A stretch of DNA of 64,000 bases from Ancylobacter tetraedralis (GCF_014195655.1 NZ_JACICD010000003.1:124001-188000); one strand, 5' to 3'; shown: positions 8,454 through 17,677, numbered from the stretch's first letter. Program-made: numbers and translations. Notes: generated from the letters alone by a model not told the origin.

Positions 8454-9508
8454 CAGCCGCCGCGCCGTGCCTTGAGCGAGGTGACCGCCATGCAGAAGAT
8501 CTCGAACAGCACCTGCGCCGCCGCCTGCGCCGTGTTGGAGGTCGGGTCATATTGCGGGGCGACCTCGACGACATCGCCGCCGATCACGTCGAGCCCGTTG
8601 AGGCCGCGCAGGATCTCCAGCACCTCGCGGGAGGTGAGGCCGCCGATTTCCGGCGTGCCGGTACCGGGCGCGAAGGCGGGATCGAGGCTGTCGACATCGA
8701 ACGAGACATAGACCGGGCCGGTGCCGAGAATCGCCTTCGCCTTCTCGATGATGGCGGGCACGCCCATGCCGGTGACCTCCTCGGCGTGGATCACCGTCAT
8801 GCCGCTCTCATAGGAGAACTCCCACAGGAACTCGGCGCCGCCGCGAATGCCGATCTGGATCACGCGGCCGGGGTCGAGCGTGCCATCCAGTACCGCCTTG
8901 CGGAACGGTCCGCCGTGATGGAACTTCGAGCCTTCATAGACGCCGCTCGTGTCGCAATGGGCGTCGATGTGCAGCATGCCGACCGGACGCGTCTCGCCGA
9001 CCGCCTTGAGGATGGAGCCGGTGATCGAATGGTCGCCGCCCACCGAGAGCGGAACGACGCCGGCCGCCACCACCTTCTTGTAGAAGGCTTCGATATCGGC
9101 ATGGCAGGTGTCGAGGCTGAAGCGGCTGGTGAAGGGCACGTCGCCGATATCGGCCACCTTGGCATCGGCGGCGGGCACCATGCCGAGCACATGCTCATAG
9201 GGCCCGACGCGCTCGATGGCGCGCACCGCACGCGGCCCGAGCCGGGCGCCGGCGCGGTTGGTCACGCCCAGATCCATCGGTACGCCGATCAAGGCGACGT
9301 CGAGGCCACCGAAATCGGCGAGGTCCTGCACGTCGGGGCGATAGGGCGCGTCGAGCAGCGTGGCGGCATTGGCCCACGGCCACACGCGCCGGTCGCCCCC
9401 CTTGAACTGCAGTTCGGCCACGCGCTTGAAAGTGGGGTCGAAGATCACCCCGCCGGCGATGGCGCCATATTTCGCCCGGAGCTTCTCGAGCTTTTCCTGA
9501 TCGGACAT
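8453..9508 (-). CDS. Agmatinase/guanidino-acid hydrolase (arginase superfamily)
   Basis: 351 residues from the ATG at 9508, preceded by GTGAGG; the frame stays open to 9898, but that part is repeat DNA. All six metal ligands of the arginase superfamily are present: His160 (GGDHS), Asp182, His184 and Asp186 (IDAHCDT), Asp271 and Asp273 (SFDVDSLDP), followed by PGTGTPEIGG. An N-terminal extension of about 65 residues (QEKLEKLRAKYG to TLLDAPYRPD) precedes the catalytic core. Such enzymes hydrolyse agmatine, guanidinobutyrate, guanidinopropionate or guanidine to an amine plus urea. The released urea could feed the urease encoded about 36 kb away. The substrate cannot be fixed from sequence alone. 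Confidence 0.88.
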   Translation of the reverse strand: MSDQEKLEKLRAKYGAIAGGVIFDPTFKRVAELQFKGGDRRVWPWANAATLLDAPYRPDVQDLADFGGLDVALIGVPMDLGVTNRAGARLGPRAVRAIERVGPYEHVLGMVPAADAKVADIGDVPFTSRFSLDTCHADIEAFYKKVVAAGVVPLSVGGDHSITGSILKAVGETRPVGMLHIDAHCDTSGVYEGSKFHHGGPFRKAVLDGTLDPGRVIQIGIRGGAEFLWEFSYESGMTVIHAEEVTGMGVPAIIEKAKAILGTGPVYVSFDVDSLDPAFAPGTGTPEIGGLTSREVLEILRGLNGLDVIGGDVVEVAPQYDPTSNTAQAAAQVLFEIFCMAVTSLKARRGG

Positions 9509-9689
9509 TCGTGCCTCACGCTTGTTCGGAAGTCGGCCCAGCCTAGCCGGGCCGGGCGGCGGCGGGGAGGGGGTATGTGGCGGTGTCCCGTGCTGCTTCG
9601 CCGGATGCGCGGGGCGGCGACGGGGAGGGGGGAGCGTCATTCTCGGCCGGCCCCGCCGGAGACGGGATCGGGCGTGCCGTTCAGCGCCA

Positions 9690-9815
9690 ACACTTTCCCT
9701 CGCCACGATGGGGAAAGGTGGCCCGCGAAGCGGGTCGGTGAGGGTCGTCGCCTCGGCGGAGCGTCGAAGACCCTCACCCCGCCGCTCTCCGCGACGGGGA
9801 GAGGGACCCGTCGGG
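9690..9815. repeat. Mosaic palindromic intergenic repeat
   Basis: The 366-base gap between parE and the ureohydrolase gene carries a chain of dyads: TTTCCC (9694-9699) with GGGAAA (9711-9716); CCCGC-GAA-GCGGG just after it; a perfect 10-bp pair GGTGAGGGTC (9737-9746) and GACCCTCACC (9769-9778); and CTCTCC (9785-9790) with GGAGAG (9798-9803). Modular intergenic palindromes of this look are common in rhizobial genomes. It may act as an RNA stem-loop or terminator after parE. The rest of the gap holds no recognisable gene. Confidence 0.65.
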
Positions 9816-9875
9816 CTCACGGTCTCGCGGTCCGCTCGGCTATACGGCGGTTCCTCGGTGGCGAAGGCAGCCTGC

Positions 9876-11948
9876 TCAGATATCCAGCAGTTCCTCATTG
9901 GCGAAGGCGGCGCGTTCGGAGATGAAGGCGAAGCGGCTTTCGGGCTTGTTGCCCATCAGCCGCTCCACCACATCGGCGGTGGCGGCGCTCTCGGCTTCCG
10001 CGATGGTGACGCGCAGCAGCATGCGCGACTTCGGGCTCATCGTGGTTTCCTTCAGCTGCGCCGGCATCATTTCGCCGAGGCCCTTGAAGCGGCCGATATC
10101 CACCTTGCCGCGGCCGGTGAACTCCTTCTTCAGCAGCTGGTCGCGATGCGCCTCGTCGCGCGCATAGAGCGTCTTGGCGCCCTGGCTGATGCGGTAGAGC
10201 GGGGGAACGGCGAGGAAGAGATGGCCTTTCTCGATCAGCTTGGGCATCTGCCGGAAGAAGAAAGTGACGAGCAGCGAAGCGATATGCGCGCCGTCGACAT
10301 CGGCATCCGTCATGATGATCACGCGCTCATAGCGCAGGTCCTCGTCGCGATATTGCGCACCGGTGCCGACGCCCAGCGCCTGGATCAGGTCGGCGAGCTG
10401 CTGGTTCTGCGCGAGCTTGTCGCGCCCGGCATTGGCGACGTTGAGGATCTTGCCACGCAGCGGCAGCACGGCCTGGGTCTGGCGCTCGCGCGCCTGCTTG
10501 GCCGAGCCGCCGGCCGAATCGCCCTCGACGATGAACAGTTCCGAGCCGGCGGCGGAATTGTTGGAGCAGTCGGCCAGCTTGCCCGGGAGGCGCAGCTTGC
10601 GCACCGCGCTCTTGCGGGAGATTTCCTTTTCCTGACGGCGGCGCAGGCGCTCGTCCGCGCGCTCGATCACCCAGTCGAGCAGCCGGCTCGCCTGGGTCGG
10701 GTTGCCGGTCAGCCAGTGGTCGAACGGGTCGCGCAGCGCGCCCTCGACAATGCGCGTGGCTTCCGCCGTGGCGAGCTTCTCCTTGGTCTGGCCCTGGAAT
10801 TCCGGCTCGCGCACGAAGACCGACAGCATGGCGGCGCAGCCCGACATGACGTCGTCGCTGGTGATGATGGAGGCGCGCTTGGCATTGCCGATCCGCTCGG
10901 CATGGTCGCGCAGGCCCTTCAGCAGCACCGCGCGCAGGCCGGCCTCGTGCGTGCCGCCCTCCGCGGTGGGGATGGTGTTGCAATAGGAGGAGATGGAGCC
11001 GTCCGCGTCGCCCAGCCACGCCACCGCCCATTCGGCGGAGCCATGGCCGCCGGGACGCGATGTCTTGCCAGCAAATATGTCCGTATGGACCAGCGCGTGG
11101 CCTTCGATATCGGCGGCGAGATAGTCCTTGAGGCCGCCGGGGAAGCGGAACACCGCCTTTTCCGGGATCTCGGTGCCGGCGACCAGCGCGGGATCGCAGG
11201 TCCAGCGGATTTCGACGCCGCCGAACAGATAGGCCTTGGAACGCGCCATCTTGAAGACGCGGGCCGGCTTGAAACGCGCGCTCTCGCCGAAGATCTGCGC
11301 ATCGGGATGGAAGCGCACGCGCGTGCCGCGCCGGTTCTGCACCCGGCCCACCTCGACGATGGGCCCCTGCGGCACGCCGCGCGAATAGGTCTGCCGGTAG
11401 AGCACCTGCCCGCGCGCCACCTCGACCTCCAGCATGTCCGACAGCGCGTTGACCACGGAAACGCCGACGCCATGCAGGCCGCCGGAGGTCTCGTAGACCT
11501 TGCTGTCGAACTTGCCGCCGGCGTGCAGCGTCGTGAGAATGACCTCCAGCGCCGACTTGCCGGGATATTTCGGGTGATTCTCGATCGGGATGCCGCGCCC
11601 GTTATCGGTCACGATCAGGCAGCCATCCGCTGTCAGTTCCACCTCGATGAAGCTGGCGTGCCCCGCCACCGCCTCGTCCATCGAATTGTCGATGACCTCG
11701 GCGAACAGATGGTGCAGCGCCTTCTCGTCGGTGCCGCCAATATACATGCCGGGCCGGCGCCGCACCGGCTCCAGCCCCTCCAGCACCTCGATATCGGCGG
11801 CGGTGTAGCCGCTCTCGCCCGGCGTTCCATTGGCGTGCGTCCCGTTGGCCGGCGCGCCGCGCGTGGCAACAGGCGCCGCGCTCGGCGCCTTGGCGGCCGG
11901 GCGCGGCTGAGGAGGCGTGGAGGCAAACAGGTCGTCGGCGTTCGACAT
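9876..11948 (-). CDS. parE: DNA topoisomerase IV subunit B
   Basis: 690 residues from the ATG at 11948. It is the ATPase and TOPRIM subunit of topoisomerase IV, which with ParC unlinks daughter chromosomes. An Ala/Pro-rich N-terminal stretch of about 45 residues precedes the conserved GLEPVRRRPGMYIGG start of the GHKL ATPase. The ATP site is visible as EVIDNSMDEA and TDNGRGIPIE, the Gly-rich lid as TSGGLHGVGVSVVNALS. The TOPRIM metal motifs EGDSAGGSAK and DADVDGAHI are intact. The C-terminus ends in LLDI, and the length suits ParE rather than the longer GyrB. parC is not in this window. Confidence 0.95.
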   Translation of the reverse strand: MSNADDLFASTPPQPRPAAKAPSAAPVATRGAPANGTHANGTPGESGYTAADIEVLEGLEPVRRRPGMYIGGTDEKALHHLFAEVIDNSMDEAVAGHASFIEVELTADGCLIVTDNGRGIPIENHPKYPGKSALEVILTTLHAGGKFDSKVYETSGGLHGVGVSVVNALSDMLEVEVARGQVLYRQTYSRGVPQGPIVEVGRVQNRRGTRVRFHPDAQIFGESARFKPARVFKMARSKAYLFGGVEIRWTCDPALVAGTEIPEKAVFRFPGGLKDYLAADIEGHALVHTDIFAGKTSRPGGHGSAEWAVAWLGDADGSISSYCNTIPTAEGGTHEAGLRAVLLKGLRDHAERIGNAKRASIITSDDVMSGCAAMLSVFVREPEFQGQTKEKLATAEATRIVEGALRDPFDHWLTGNPTQASRLLDWVIERADERLRRRQEKEISRKSAVRKLRLPGKLADCSNNSAAGSELFIVEGDSAGGSAKQARERQTQAVLPLRGKILNVANAGRDKLAQNQQLADLIQALGVGTGAQYRDEDLRYERVIIMTDADVDGAHIASLLVTFFFRQMPKLIEKGHLFLAVPPLYRISQGAKTLYARDEAHRDQLLKKEFTGRGKVDIGRFKGLGEMMPAQLKETTMSPKSRMLLRVTIAEAESAATADVVERLMGNKPESRFAFISERAAFANEELLDI

Positions 11949-12046
11949 CGAGCGTTGCGGCCTTCGGCTGGCGATGGGGCGATTCGACCGGACACGGTCT
12001 TCGACCATCACCTGTAGCAGGAACAGGGCGTGAACGCAGCCCCCCG

Positions 12047-12343
12047 CTATGTCGGCCGCTTGCGCGCCAGGCGGCGGCGGTTGGCGCCGACCTTGCGGCC
12101 ATACATGGCGATGATCTCCGGGCCCACCTGTTCCAGCCGCCCGGAGGCCGCTGCCTGCGCGAGCCGGGCCTGCACCTCACCGGCTGCCAGCATTTTCTCG
12201 CTGACCATGCGCACCGCCTCGGCGCCGGCGCCCACATCGCCGCGCGACATCAGGCTCAGGCGTTCGGCGATGACGATCTGCGAATCGAGCCCCAGGCGCG
12301 CGAGGCGCATGCCCAGGGAAAAGGCGTGAAGCGGATGCATCAT
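12047..12343 (-). CDS. Small conserved-looking protein of unknown function
   Basis: A 98-residue frame on the parE strand, about 100 bases upstream of parE. The sequence is mostly helical-looking (LARLGLDSQIVIAERLSLMSRG, then EAVRMVSEKMLAAGEVQARLAQAA) and ends in a basic tail (GRKVGANRRRLARKRP). I do not recognise a domain; the helical, charged pattern faintly recalls phasins. ATGs at 12343, 12340 and 12310 are all possible starts and none has a clear ribosome site. Amino-acid composition and balanced frame use suggest it is real. Confidence 0.55.
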   Translation of the reverse strand: MMHPLHAFSLGMRLARLGLDSQIVIAERLSLMSRGDVGAGAEAVRMVSEKMLAAGEVQARLAQAAASGRLEQVGPEIIAMYGRKVGANRRRLARKRPT

Positions 12344-12600
12344 GGAAGGGGGTTCCCGGCGGGAGGGGGAAGCGAGGCGCGCGCTCGGCCTGGCCTTGGG
12401 GATGAGCGAGGCGTTCGACGCTCATCCTGGGCAACCAAGTCTTGGCAATCGTGGCCGGTTCCCTTCGCCACTCGCTTATCGGCCATGCGTGTCCGGCGTG
12501 CATCGCGTCTTTCACCCGACATGCATCCGGTGTAATGCGCGGGCTCCACACACGCGGTGCCTGCCCGGCGCCGCGCGGGCAGCGACAAGGGATCGCCACC

Positions 12601-13656
12601 ATGACGGACAGCAAGGCACGGATCGCCATCCTCGGAGCCTCGGGCTACACCGGCGCTGAGCTGGTGCGACTGCTGGTCCGTCATCCGCGCGTCGAGATCG
12701 TCGCGCTCACCGCCGACCGCAAGGCCGGCCAGACCATGGCCGAGGTGTTCCCGCAATTCGCCCCGCTGAGCCTGCCGACCCTGATCACCATCGACGAGGT
12801 TGACTGGTCGGGGGTCGATCTCGCCTTCTGCGCGCTGCCGCACGGCACCACCCAGCAGGTGATCAAGCGCGTGTTCGAAACCGCGCCTCACATCAAGATC
12901 GTCGACCTCTCCGCCGATTTCCGCCTCACCGATGCCGGCGCCTACGAGCAGTGGTACGGCCATCCGCATCAGGCGCTGGAACTGCAGCAGGAAGCGGTCT
13001 ACGGCCTCGCCGAGCTGTATCGCGACGATATCCGGAAGGCGCGGCTCGTCGCCAATCCCGGCTGCTACACCACGACGGCGATCCTGCCGGTGGTGCCGCT
13101 GATCGAGGCGGGCGCCATCGAGCCCGACCATATCGTGATCGACGCCAAGAGCGGCGTCACCGGCGCCGGCCGTTCCGCCAAGGAATCGCTGCTGTTCACC
13201 GAGGTGGCGGACGGCATGAACGCCTACGGCGTCGGCGGCCACCGCCATATGGCCGAGCTTGACCAGGAGTTCTCCAAGGCGGCGGGACGCACCATCGTGC
13301 CGAGCTTCACGCCGCATCTCATTCCCATGAGCCGGGGTATCTACAACACCATCTATCTCAAGACCGGCGCGGGCGTGGGGGCCGAAGGCGTGCACCGCGT
13401 GCTGGCGGATTTCTATCGCGGCGAGACCTTCGTGCATGTGCTGCCGCTCGGCCAGGTGCCGCATTCGCGCTTCGTGAAGGGCTCCAACATGGCCTTTATC
13501 GGCGTGATCAAGGACCGCGCGCCCGACCGCGTCATCGTCATCGCGACCACGGACAATCTGGTGAAGGGCGCCTCCGGCCAGGCGGTGCAGAACATGAACC
13601 TCGTGCTCGGCTTCCCCGAGGCGACGGGGCTGGAGCAGATCGCGCTGTTCCCGTAG
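12601..13656 (+). CDS. argC: N-acetyl-gamma-glutamyl-phosphate reductase
   Basis: 351 residues from the ATG at 12601, preceded by AAGGGA; the frame is open upstream but only from 12601 does the family pattern begin. The NADP-binding loop is ILGASGYTGAELVRLL and the catalytic Cys lies in NPGCYTTTAILP. The C-terminal half holds the HRHMAELDQE and PHLIPMSRGI segments typical of the long ArgC type. It reduces N-acetylglutamyl phosphate to the semialdehyde, the third step of arginine synthesis. Other arg genes are not adjacent, which is usual in alphaproteobacteria. Confidence 0.96.
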   Translation: MTDSKARIAILGASGYTGAELVRLLVRHPRVEIVALTADRKAGQTMAEVFPQFAPLSLPTLITIDEVDWSGVDLAFCALPHGTTQQVIKRVFETAPHIKIVDLSADFRLTDAGAYEQWYGHPHQALELQQEAVYGLAELYRDDIRKARLVANPGCYTTTAILPVVPLIEAGAIEPDHIVIDAKSGVTGAGRSAKESLLFTEVADGMNAYGVGGHRHMAELDQEFSKAAGRTIVPSFTPHLIPMSRGIYNTIYLKTGAGVGAEGVHRVLADFYRGETFVHVLPLGQVPHSRFVKGSNMAFIGVIKDRAPDRVIVIATTDNLVKGASGQAVQNMNLVLGFPEATGLEQIALFP

Positions 13657-13675
13657 GGCCCCCGGTTATATTACC

Positions 13676-13702
13676 GTCGAGAGTTTCTGAATACCTCTCG
13701 AC
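13676..13702. other. Perfect 8-bp inverted repeat between argC and the carbonic anhydrase gene
   Basis: Arms GTCGAGAG (13676-13683) and CTCTCGAC (13695-13702) flank an AT-rich 11-base loop. It ends 20 bases before the GTG start of the next gene. It could be a weak argC terminator, an operator, or a leader hairpin; no T-run follows. Confidence 0.45.
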
Positions 13703-13722
13703 GCGTTGCATCGGAGAGGAGT

Positions 13723-14502
13723 GTGACGGATGGTTCTTCGCTGATCGCTTCGATCAGGCGGGGGAGCACTCTCATGGCGATGTCCGGCCTCTTGTCTCGT
13801 CGTAATCTCCTTCACGCGGCTGCATGCGGCTGCGCGGCCGCCGCCGCGGGCGTGGGCGCCACGCTGGCGGGCGGCAGTGGCGCCTTCGCGGCGACCTATG
13901 CCGAAAAGACCACGCTGACCGCGACCCAGGCGCTCGATCGCCTGAAGGCGGGCAATGCCGCCTTCGTCAAGGGCGGCGCCTGCGTGCCGGTGGGCGGCCC
14001 CGAGGCGATCGCCCGGCTCGCCTCGGGCCAGGCCCCCTTCGCCGTCGTCGTCGCGTGTTCGGATTCACGCACGCCTCCCGAGCATCTCTTCGACGCCCGG
14101 CTCGGCGAACTCTTCGTCATCCGCGTCGCCGGCAACACCGTGGACGATACGGCGCTCGGCTCCATCGAATACGGTGTCGTCGTGCTCGGTGCGCCGTTGG
14201 TGCTCGTGCTGGGGCATAGCGAGTGCGGCGCGGTTGCCGCGGCCGTCAGCATGGTGACGGAAAAGGCGCGGTTTCCCGGCTCGATCAGCACGATGGTCGA
14301 ACCCATCCTGCCCGCGGTTCTGCGGGCGCAGGGCACGACGGGCGACCTCGTCGCCAACGCGGTGCGCGAGAACGTGGAACTGGTGCTCGACCATGTCGGG
14401 CAGGCCAGCGTGCTCATCTCGGACGCCGTGCGGGCGGGCAAGGCGCGTCTGGCGGGCGGTGTCTATGATCTCAAGACCGGCGAGGTCGGCTTCCTGAGCT
14501 GA
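13723..14502 (+). CDS. Exported beta-type carbonic anhydrase
   Basis: 259 residues from a GTG at 13723 preceded by GGAGAGGA; an ATG at 13774 is a good alternative. The N-terminus has a twin-arginine-like signal (LLSRRNLLHAAA, then a long Ala/Gly-rich hydrophobic stretch ending GAFA), so the enzyme should reach the periplasm folded. The beta-class zinc and catalytic motifs are intact: CSDSR (zinc Cys plus the Asp-Arg dyad) and GHSECGA (zinc His and Cys). It interconverts CO2 and bicarbonate. Periplasmic beta carbonic anhydrases are less usual than cytosolic ones. It stands alone between argC and convergent genes. Confidence 0.88.
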   Translation: MTDGSSLIASIRRGSTLMAMSGLLSRRNLLHAAACGCAAAAAGVGATLAGGSGAFAATYAEKTTLTATQALDRLKAGNAAFVKGGACVPVGGPEAIARLASGQAPFAVVVACSDSRTPPEHLFDARLGELFVIRVAGNTVDDTALGSIEYGVVVLGAPLVLVLGHSECGAVAAAVSMVTEKARFPGSISTMVEPILPAVLRAQGTTGDLVANAVRENVELVLDHVGQASVLISDAVRAGKARLAGGVYDLKTGEVGFLS

Positions 14503-14517
14503 CCGGCCGGCCCGCTT

Positions 14518-14892
14518 TCACGGCGGCGGCATCCCGGCGATGAAGGCCACGATCTGCTGCTTCAGCGCCGCGATGCGTGCCTGATAGAGGCCTGTCAGGC
14601 ATCCGGCATCGGCACCGCACCGGCCGCGCGCGGCGAGAAAATCGCGAGCGGCCTCATGGCGCGCGCCATTGCCGCCCATCAGCATGGGCAAACGGCTATA
14701 GGCAAACCACAAACCGCCCATCTCGCTGTCCATCGCCGAAAGAGCGGGATCGGCGCATACCGCCCGCTCGTCCGGCGCCGATGCCCGCGCGCAGTCGAAG
14801 CTCGCGGCATCCGCAGGCCGCATGGCGAGAGGGCCGAGCGACGCGAAAGCGAGCGCGGCCACCATCACGGCTCCGCGATGTGCGCGGCTCAC
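14518..14892 (-). CDS. Small secreted Cys-rich protein (LprI/DUF1311-like)
   Basis: 124 residues if started at the GTG at 14892, which overlaps the phaC stop (GTGA). This start supplies the basic residues of a proper signal peptide ([22 protein letters not shown], cleavage near ADA-AS). The mature part, with [24 protein letters not shown] and later RCGADAGCL, matches the LprI/DUF1311 family, some of whose members inhibit lysozyme. Four Cys residues would form two disulfides in the periplasm. The coupling to phaC is odd for an exported protein. An ATG at 14865 is an alternative start but would lose the basic n-region. Confidence 0.75.
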   Translation of the reverse strand: MSRAHRGAVMVAALAFASLGPLAMRPADAASFDCARASAPDERAVCADPALSAMDSEMGGLWFAYSRLPMLMGGNGARHEAARDFLAARGRCGADAGCLTGLYQARIAALKQQIVAFIAGMPPP

Positions 14893-17552
14893 GACTTGAC
14901 CTTCACATAGCGGCCGGGGGCATCCTCGATCGGCGAGAACACGCCGCCGCCCGGCTCGCGGGCCGGCAGGCGGTGCGTATCCTGCTGCTCCAGCCATTGC
15001 AGCCAGTCCGGCCACCAGGAGCCGGGGTGCTGCTCCGCCGTGTCGATCCAGCCTTCCAGCGTCCCCTCGGGTGGGCCGCCGGTCCAGTACTGGTATTTGC
15101 CGCGTGCCGGCGGGTTGATGACGCCGGCAATGTGGCCGGAGCCGGCCAGAACGAAGCGCGCGCGCGCCCCGAACAGCTGCAGCCCGTTGAACACCGAGGT
15201 GGCCGGGGCGATGTGATCCTCGCGCGTTGCCACGCTGTACATCGGCAGGTCGATCGCCCTCAGGTTCAGCGGCAGGCCGGCGAGCAGCAGCTTTCCCTGC
15301 GCCAGCTTGTTGTCGAGATAGCAGTTGCGCAGGTAAAATGAGTGATTGGCCGCCGGCAGCCGGGTCGAATCCGAGTTCCAGTACAGGATATCGAACGGGA
15401 AGGGCGCCTGCCCCTTGAGGTAGTTGTTGACGACATAGGGCCAGATCAGGTCGTTGGCGCGCAACATGTTGAAGGCGTTGGCCATCTTGCGGCCTTCCAT
15501 CACGCCGGTCTCCAGCATCTTGCGCTCGAGATTGGCGATCTGCTCCTCGTCGATGAACACCTTGAGGTCGCCGGCCTGGGCGAAGTCGACCTGCGTGGTG
15601 AGGAAGCTGACCGTGCGCACGCCGACATCCTTGCGCCCCGCCGCCAGCCAGGCCAGCGTGATGGCCAGCATGGTGCCGCCCACGCAATAGCCCAGCGCGT
15701 GGAAATGCTCCACATGCGCGGCCTTCTTGGCGACCTCGAAGGCTTTCAGCACGCCGTCGCGCATGTAGTCCTCGAATCCCTTGCCGGCGAGTTCCGGCCC
15801 GGGATTGACCCAGGACACCATGAAGACCGTGATGCCGTGCTCCACCGCCCAGCGCACGAAGGATTTCTCCGCCGTGAGGTCCAGCACGTAGAACTTGTTG
15901 ATCCAGGGCGGGATGATCACCAGCGGCAGCGCCAGCACGTCTTCGGTCTGCGGCGCGTACTGAATGAGCTGCATCAGCTCGTTTTCGAAGATCACCTTGC
16001 CCGGCGTGGTCGCGAGGTTCTCGCCGACCTGGAATTTCGAGGAATCGGTCTGGCGGATCTTCAGGTCGCCGCCGCCCGCCTCGATATCCTCGGCGAGCAT
16101 CTTCATGCCACGCACCAGGTTTTCGCCATTGGAGGCGAGCGTGGTGCGCAGCAGCTCGGGATTGGTCAGCACGAAATTGGAGGGCGACACCGCGCTGGCG
16201 ATCTGGCGGACATAGAACTCCGCCTTGTGCTTGGTGTGGGCGTCGATCTCGGCTTCCTCGACCATGTTCTCCGCCCAGTTGGACGTGAGCAGATAGGTCT
16301 GCTTGAGCGCGTCGAAGAACGGGTTGTTGTTCCATTCCGGGTCCATGAACCGGCCATCGCGCGGGGGCGGGGCTGCCACCGGCTTGGTTTCCTGCCCGCT
16401 CAGGCGCTTCAGCGTGGACGACCACAATTCGAGATAGCCGCCGATCAGCCGCGACTGCGCGTCCAGCGTGCGCTGGGGGTCGGCGAGCCAGTATTCCGCG
16501 ACATTGCCGATGGTCTTCATCACGTCCGCGATGTCCTCGGCGACGTCATCCTGCACCAGCCCTTCCTCGCGCGGGCGCATATAGGCCGCCATCGCCTTGC
16601 CGCTCTCCTCGACCAGTCGGGCGAGATTACCGGCGAAGGTGGGCAGGTCGATCGGGCCGGCCGGCGGCGGGCTCGCCGCCTCCGGCGCGCTTCGGGACGC
16701 GGGGGAGGAGGAGGCGGATGTGGGCTTGGGCTCGGTGGGCGGCACCGTCGCGGCCCTGGCCTGCTCCCTTTCCTGTGTCCGGGAGGCCTCGGCCCGACGC
16801 TGCGAGGGGCGCAACGCGTAACGCGGCTGGCCCGCAGCGCCCGTGCCTTGCGCGGGGTTTTTCGCGGCGGTCTTGCGCGTTGCAGCCTTGACTGGCTCCG
16901 GCTTTGCCGGCGCGGGGGTGGCGATGACGGCCGGCGGCGCGGCTTTGGCCTGTCGGGTCGCGCGTCCGGTGGCCGGCGCGGCTGCGGTGGCGCGGGCATT
17001 CCCGGCGTCCTTGGCCTGCGATCTGACGCTGCGGGACTTTGCCGCAGCGTCTTTGCCGGTGGTGGACGGTGTCGCGGAGGATTTCAACGCGGCGTTCGGT
17101 GACGCGGCCTTTCGCCGAGACCGACCGACCGTGGCCGCCTCCGCGATGGGCGCTGCCGTGATGGCGGGCTCCGGCGAATGTTGCGCGACGACGGCGGGCG
17201 CCTTCGCTTGAACCTTCGCCTGGGCCTTGGCGGGCGACAAGCGCGAACGCGGCGGTTTGCCGCCGTTGCGCGGCGCGGAGGCTTGCGGCGCCGGGTCGGC
17301 GGCTGTTTCCTTCCGCACAGCTACCTGCGCTGGCTTGGTGGCCGCGCGGGCGCGGCTCTCCCGGGCCTGAGCGGCCGGTGGCGATTCGCTCGCAACCGGT
17401 GGTGCGGCGGGGGCTGCCGCCGGTGGAACAGAATTCGCCGACGCCCTGGGGGTTCTCGCCCGTGCCGGGGAGACGACAGGAGCCGCGACCTGCTGAATCG
17501 GTTCGGTCGTGGCGGTGGCGGCCGGTTTCCGGGTCGTGGGTCGTTTACTCAC
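14889..17552 (-). CDS. phaC: Class I polyhydroxyalkanoate synthase with long basic N-terminal tail
   Basis: 887 residues, about 300 longer than usual class I synthases. Residues 301-887 are a normal Pha[17 protein letters not shown] at the start, catalytic Cys623 in the lipase-like box GYCVGG, Asp779 (REDH) and His807 (GSGH). It polymerises hydroxyacyl-CoA into carbon-storage granules. Residues 1-300 are almost only Ala, Pro, Lys, Arg, Ser and Thr, with roughly 50 Lys/Arg against about 15 Asp/Glu by my count, and KPAA-, AKA- and KAAT-like steps, much like histone H1 or the DNA-binding tails of PhaF and PhaM. No ATG lies between the first codon and residue 321, inside the conserved core. No phaAB or phaR is nearby. 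Confidence 0.93.
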   Translation of the reverse strand: MSKRPTTRKPAATATTEPIQQVAAPVVSPARARTPRASANSVPPAAAPAAPPVASESPPAAQARESRARAATKPAQVAVRKETAADPAPQASAPRNGGKPPRSRLSPAKAQAKVQAKAPAVVAQHSPEPAITAAPIAEAATVGRSRRKAASPNAALKSSATPSTTGKDAAAKSRSVRSQAKDAGNARATAAAPATGRATRQAKAAPPAVIATPAPAKPEPVKAATRKTAAKNPAQGTGAAGQPRYALRPSQRRAEASRTQEREQARAATVPPTEPKPTSASSSPASRSAPEAASPPPAGPIDLPTFAGNLARLVEESGKAMAAYMRPREEGLVQDDVAEDIADVMKTIGNVAEYWLADPQRTLDAQSRLIGGYLELWSSTLKRLSGQETKPVAAPPPRDGRFMDPEWNNNPFFDALKQTYLLTSNWAENMVEEAEIDAHTKHKAEFYVRQIASAVSPSNFVLTNPELLRTTLASNGENLVRGMKMLAEDIEAGGGDLKIRQTDSSKFQVGENLATTPGKVIFENELMQLIQYAPQTEDVLALPLVIIPPWINKFYVLDLTAEKSFVRWAVEHGITVFMVSWVNPGPELAGKGFEDYMRDGVLKAFEVAKKAAHVEHFHALGYCVGGTMLAITLAWLAAGRKDVGVRTVSFLTTQVDFAQAGDLKVFIDEEQIANLERKMLETGVMEGRKMANAFNMLRANDLIWPYVVNNYLKGQAPFPFDILYWNSDSTRLPAANHSFYLRNCYLDNKLAQGKLLLAGLPLNLRAIDLPMYSVATREDHIAPATSVFNGLQLFGARARFVLAGSGHIAGVINPPARGKYQYWTGGPPEGTLEGWIDTAEQHPGSWWPDWLQWLEQQDTHRLPAREPGGGVFSPIEDAPGRYVKVKS

Positions 17553-17677
17553 CGCTTGTCCCCGCGGGTACGTGCGTTCATAGGTGAGTGATCATAGACG
17601 CGCCGCACGACGGTAGCGAGTGCGTATGAGGCCGGAGGAACGTCTTGCTGAAGCTGTGGGTGAAAGCTGACCAGGAA

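Noticed and set aside
8453..9898. Longer start for the ureohydrolase, to 9898
   Set aside because: The extra 130 residues are Arg/Pro-rich translation of the mosaic palindromic repeat; the ATG at 9508 has a ribosome site and matches the family start.
9522..12017. 831-residue open frame on the plus strand opposite parE
   Set aside because: It is antisense to a clear ParE, has a His/Arg/Gly-rich composition without domains, and such frames are expected from codon bias in GC-rich DNA.
14518..16425. 635-residue frame that runs under phaC into the small secreted protein
   Set aside because: Only its last 124 residues look like a protein; the rest is the out-of-frame shadow of phaC.
15342..17102. 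586-residue plus-strand frame opposite phaC
   Set aside because: It is antisense to the synthase and its Gly/Arg-rich end mirrors the repetitive basic tail of phaC.
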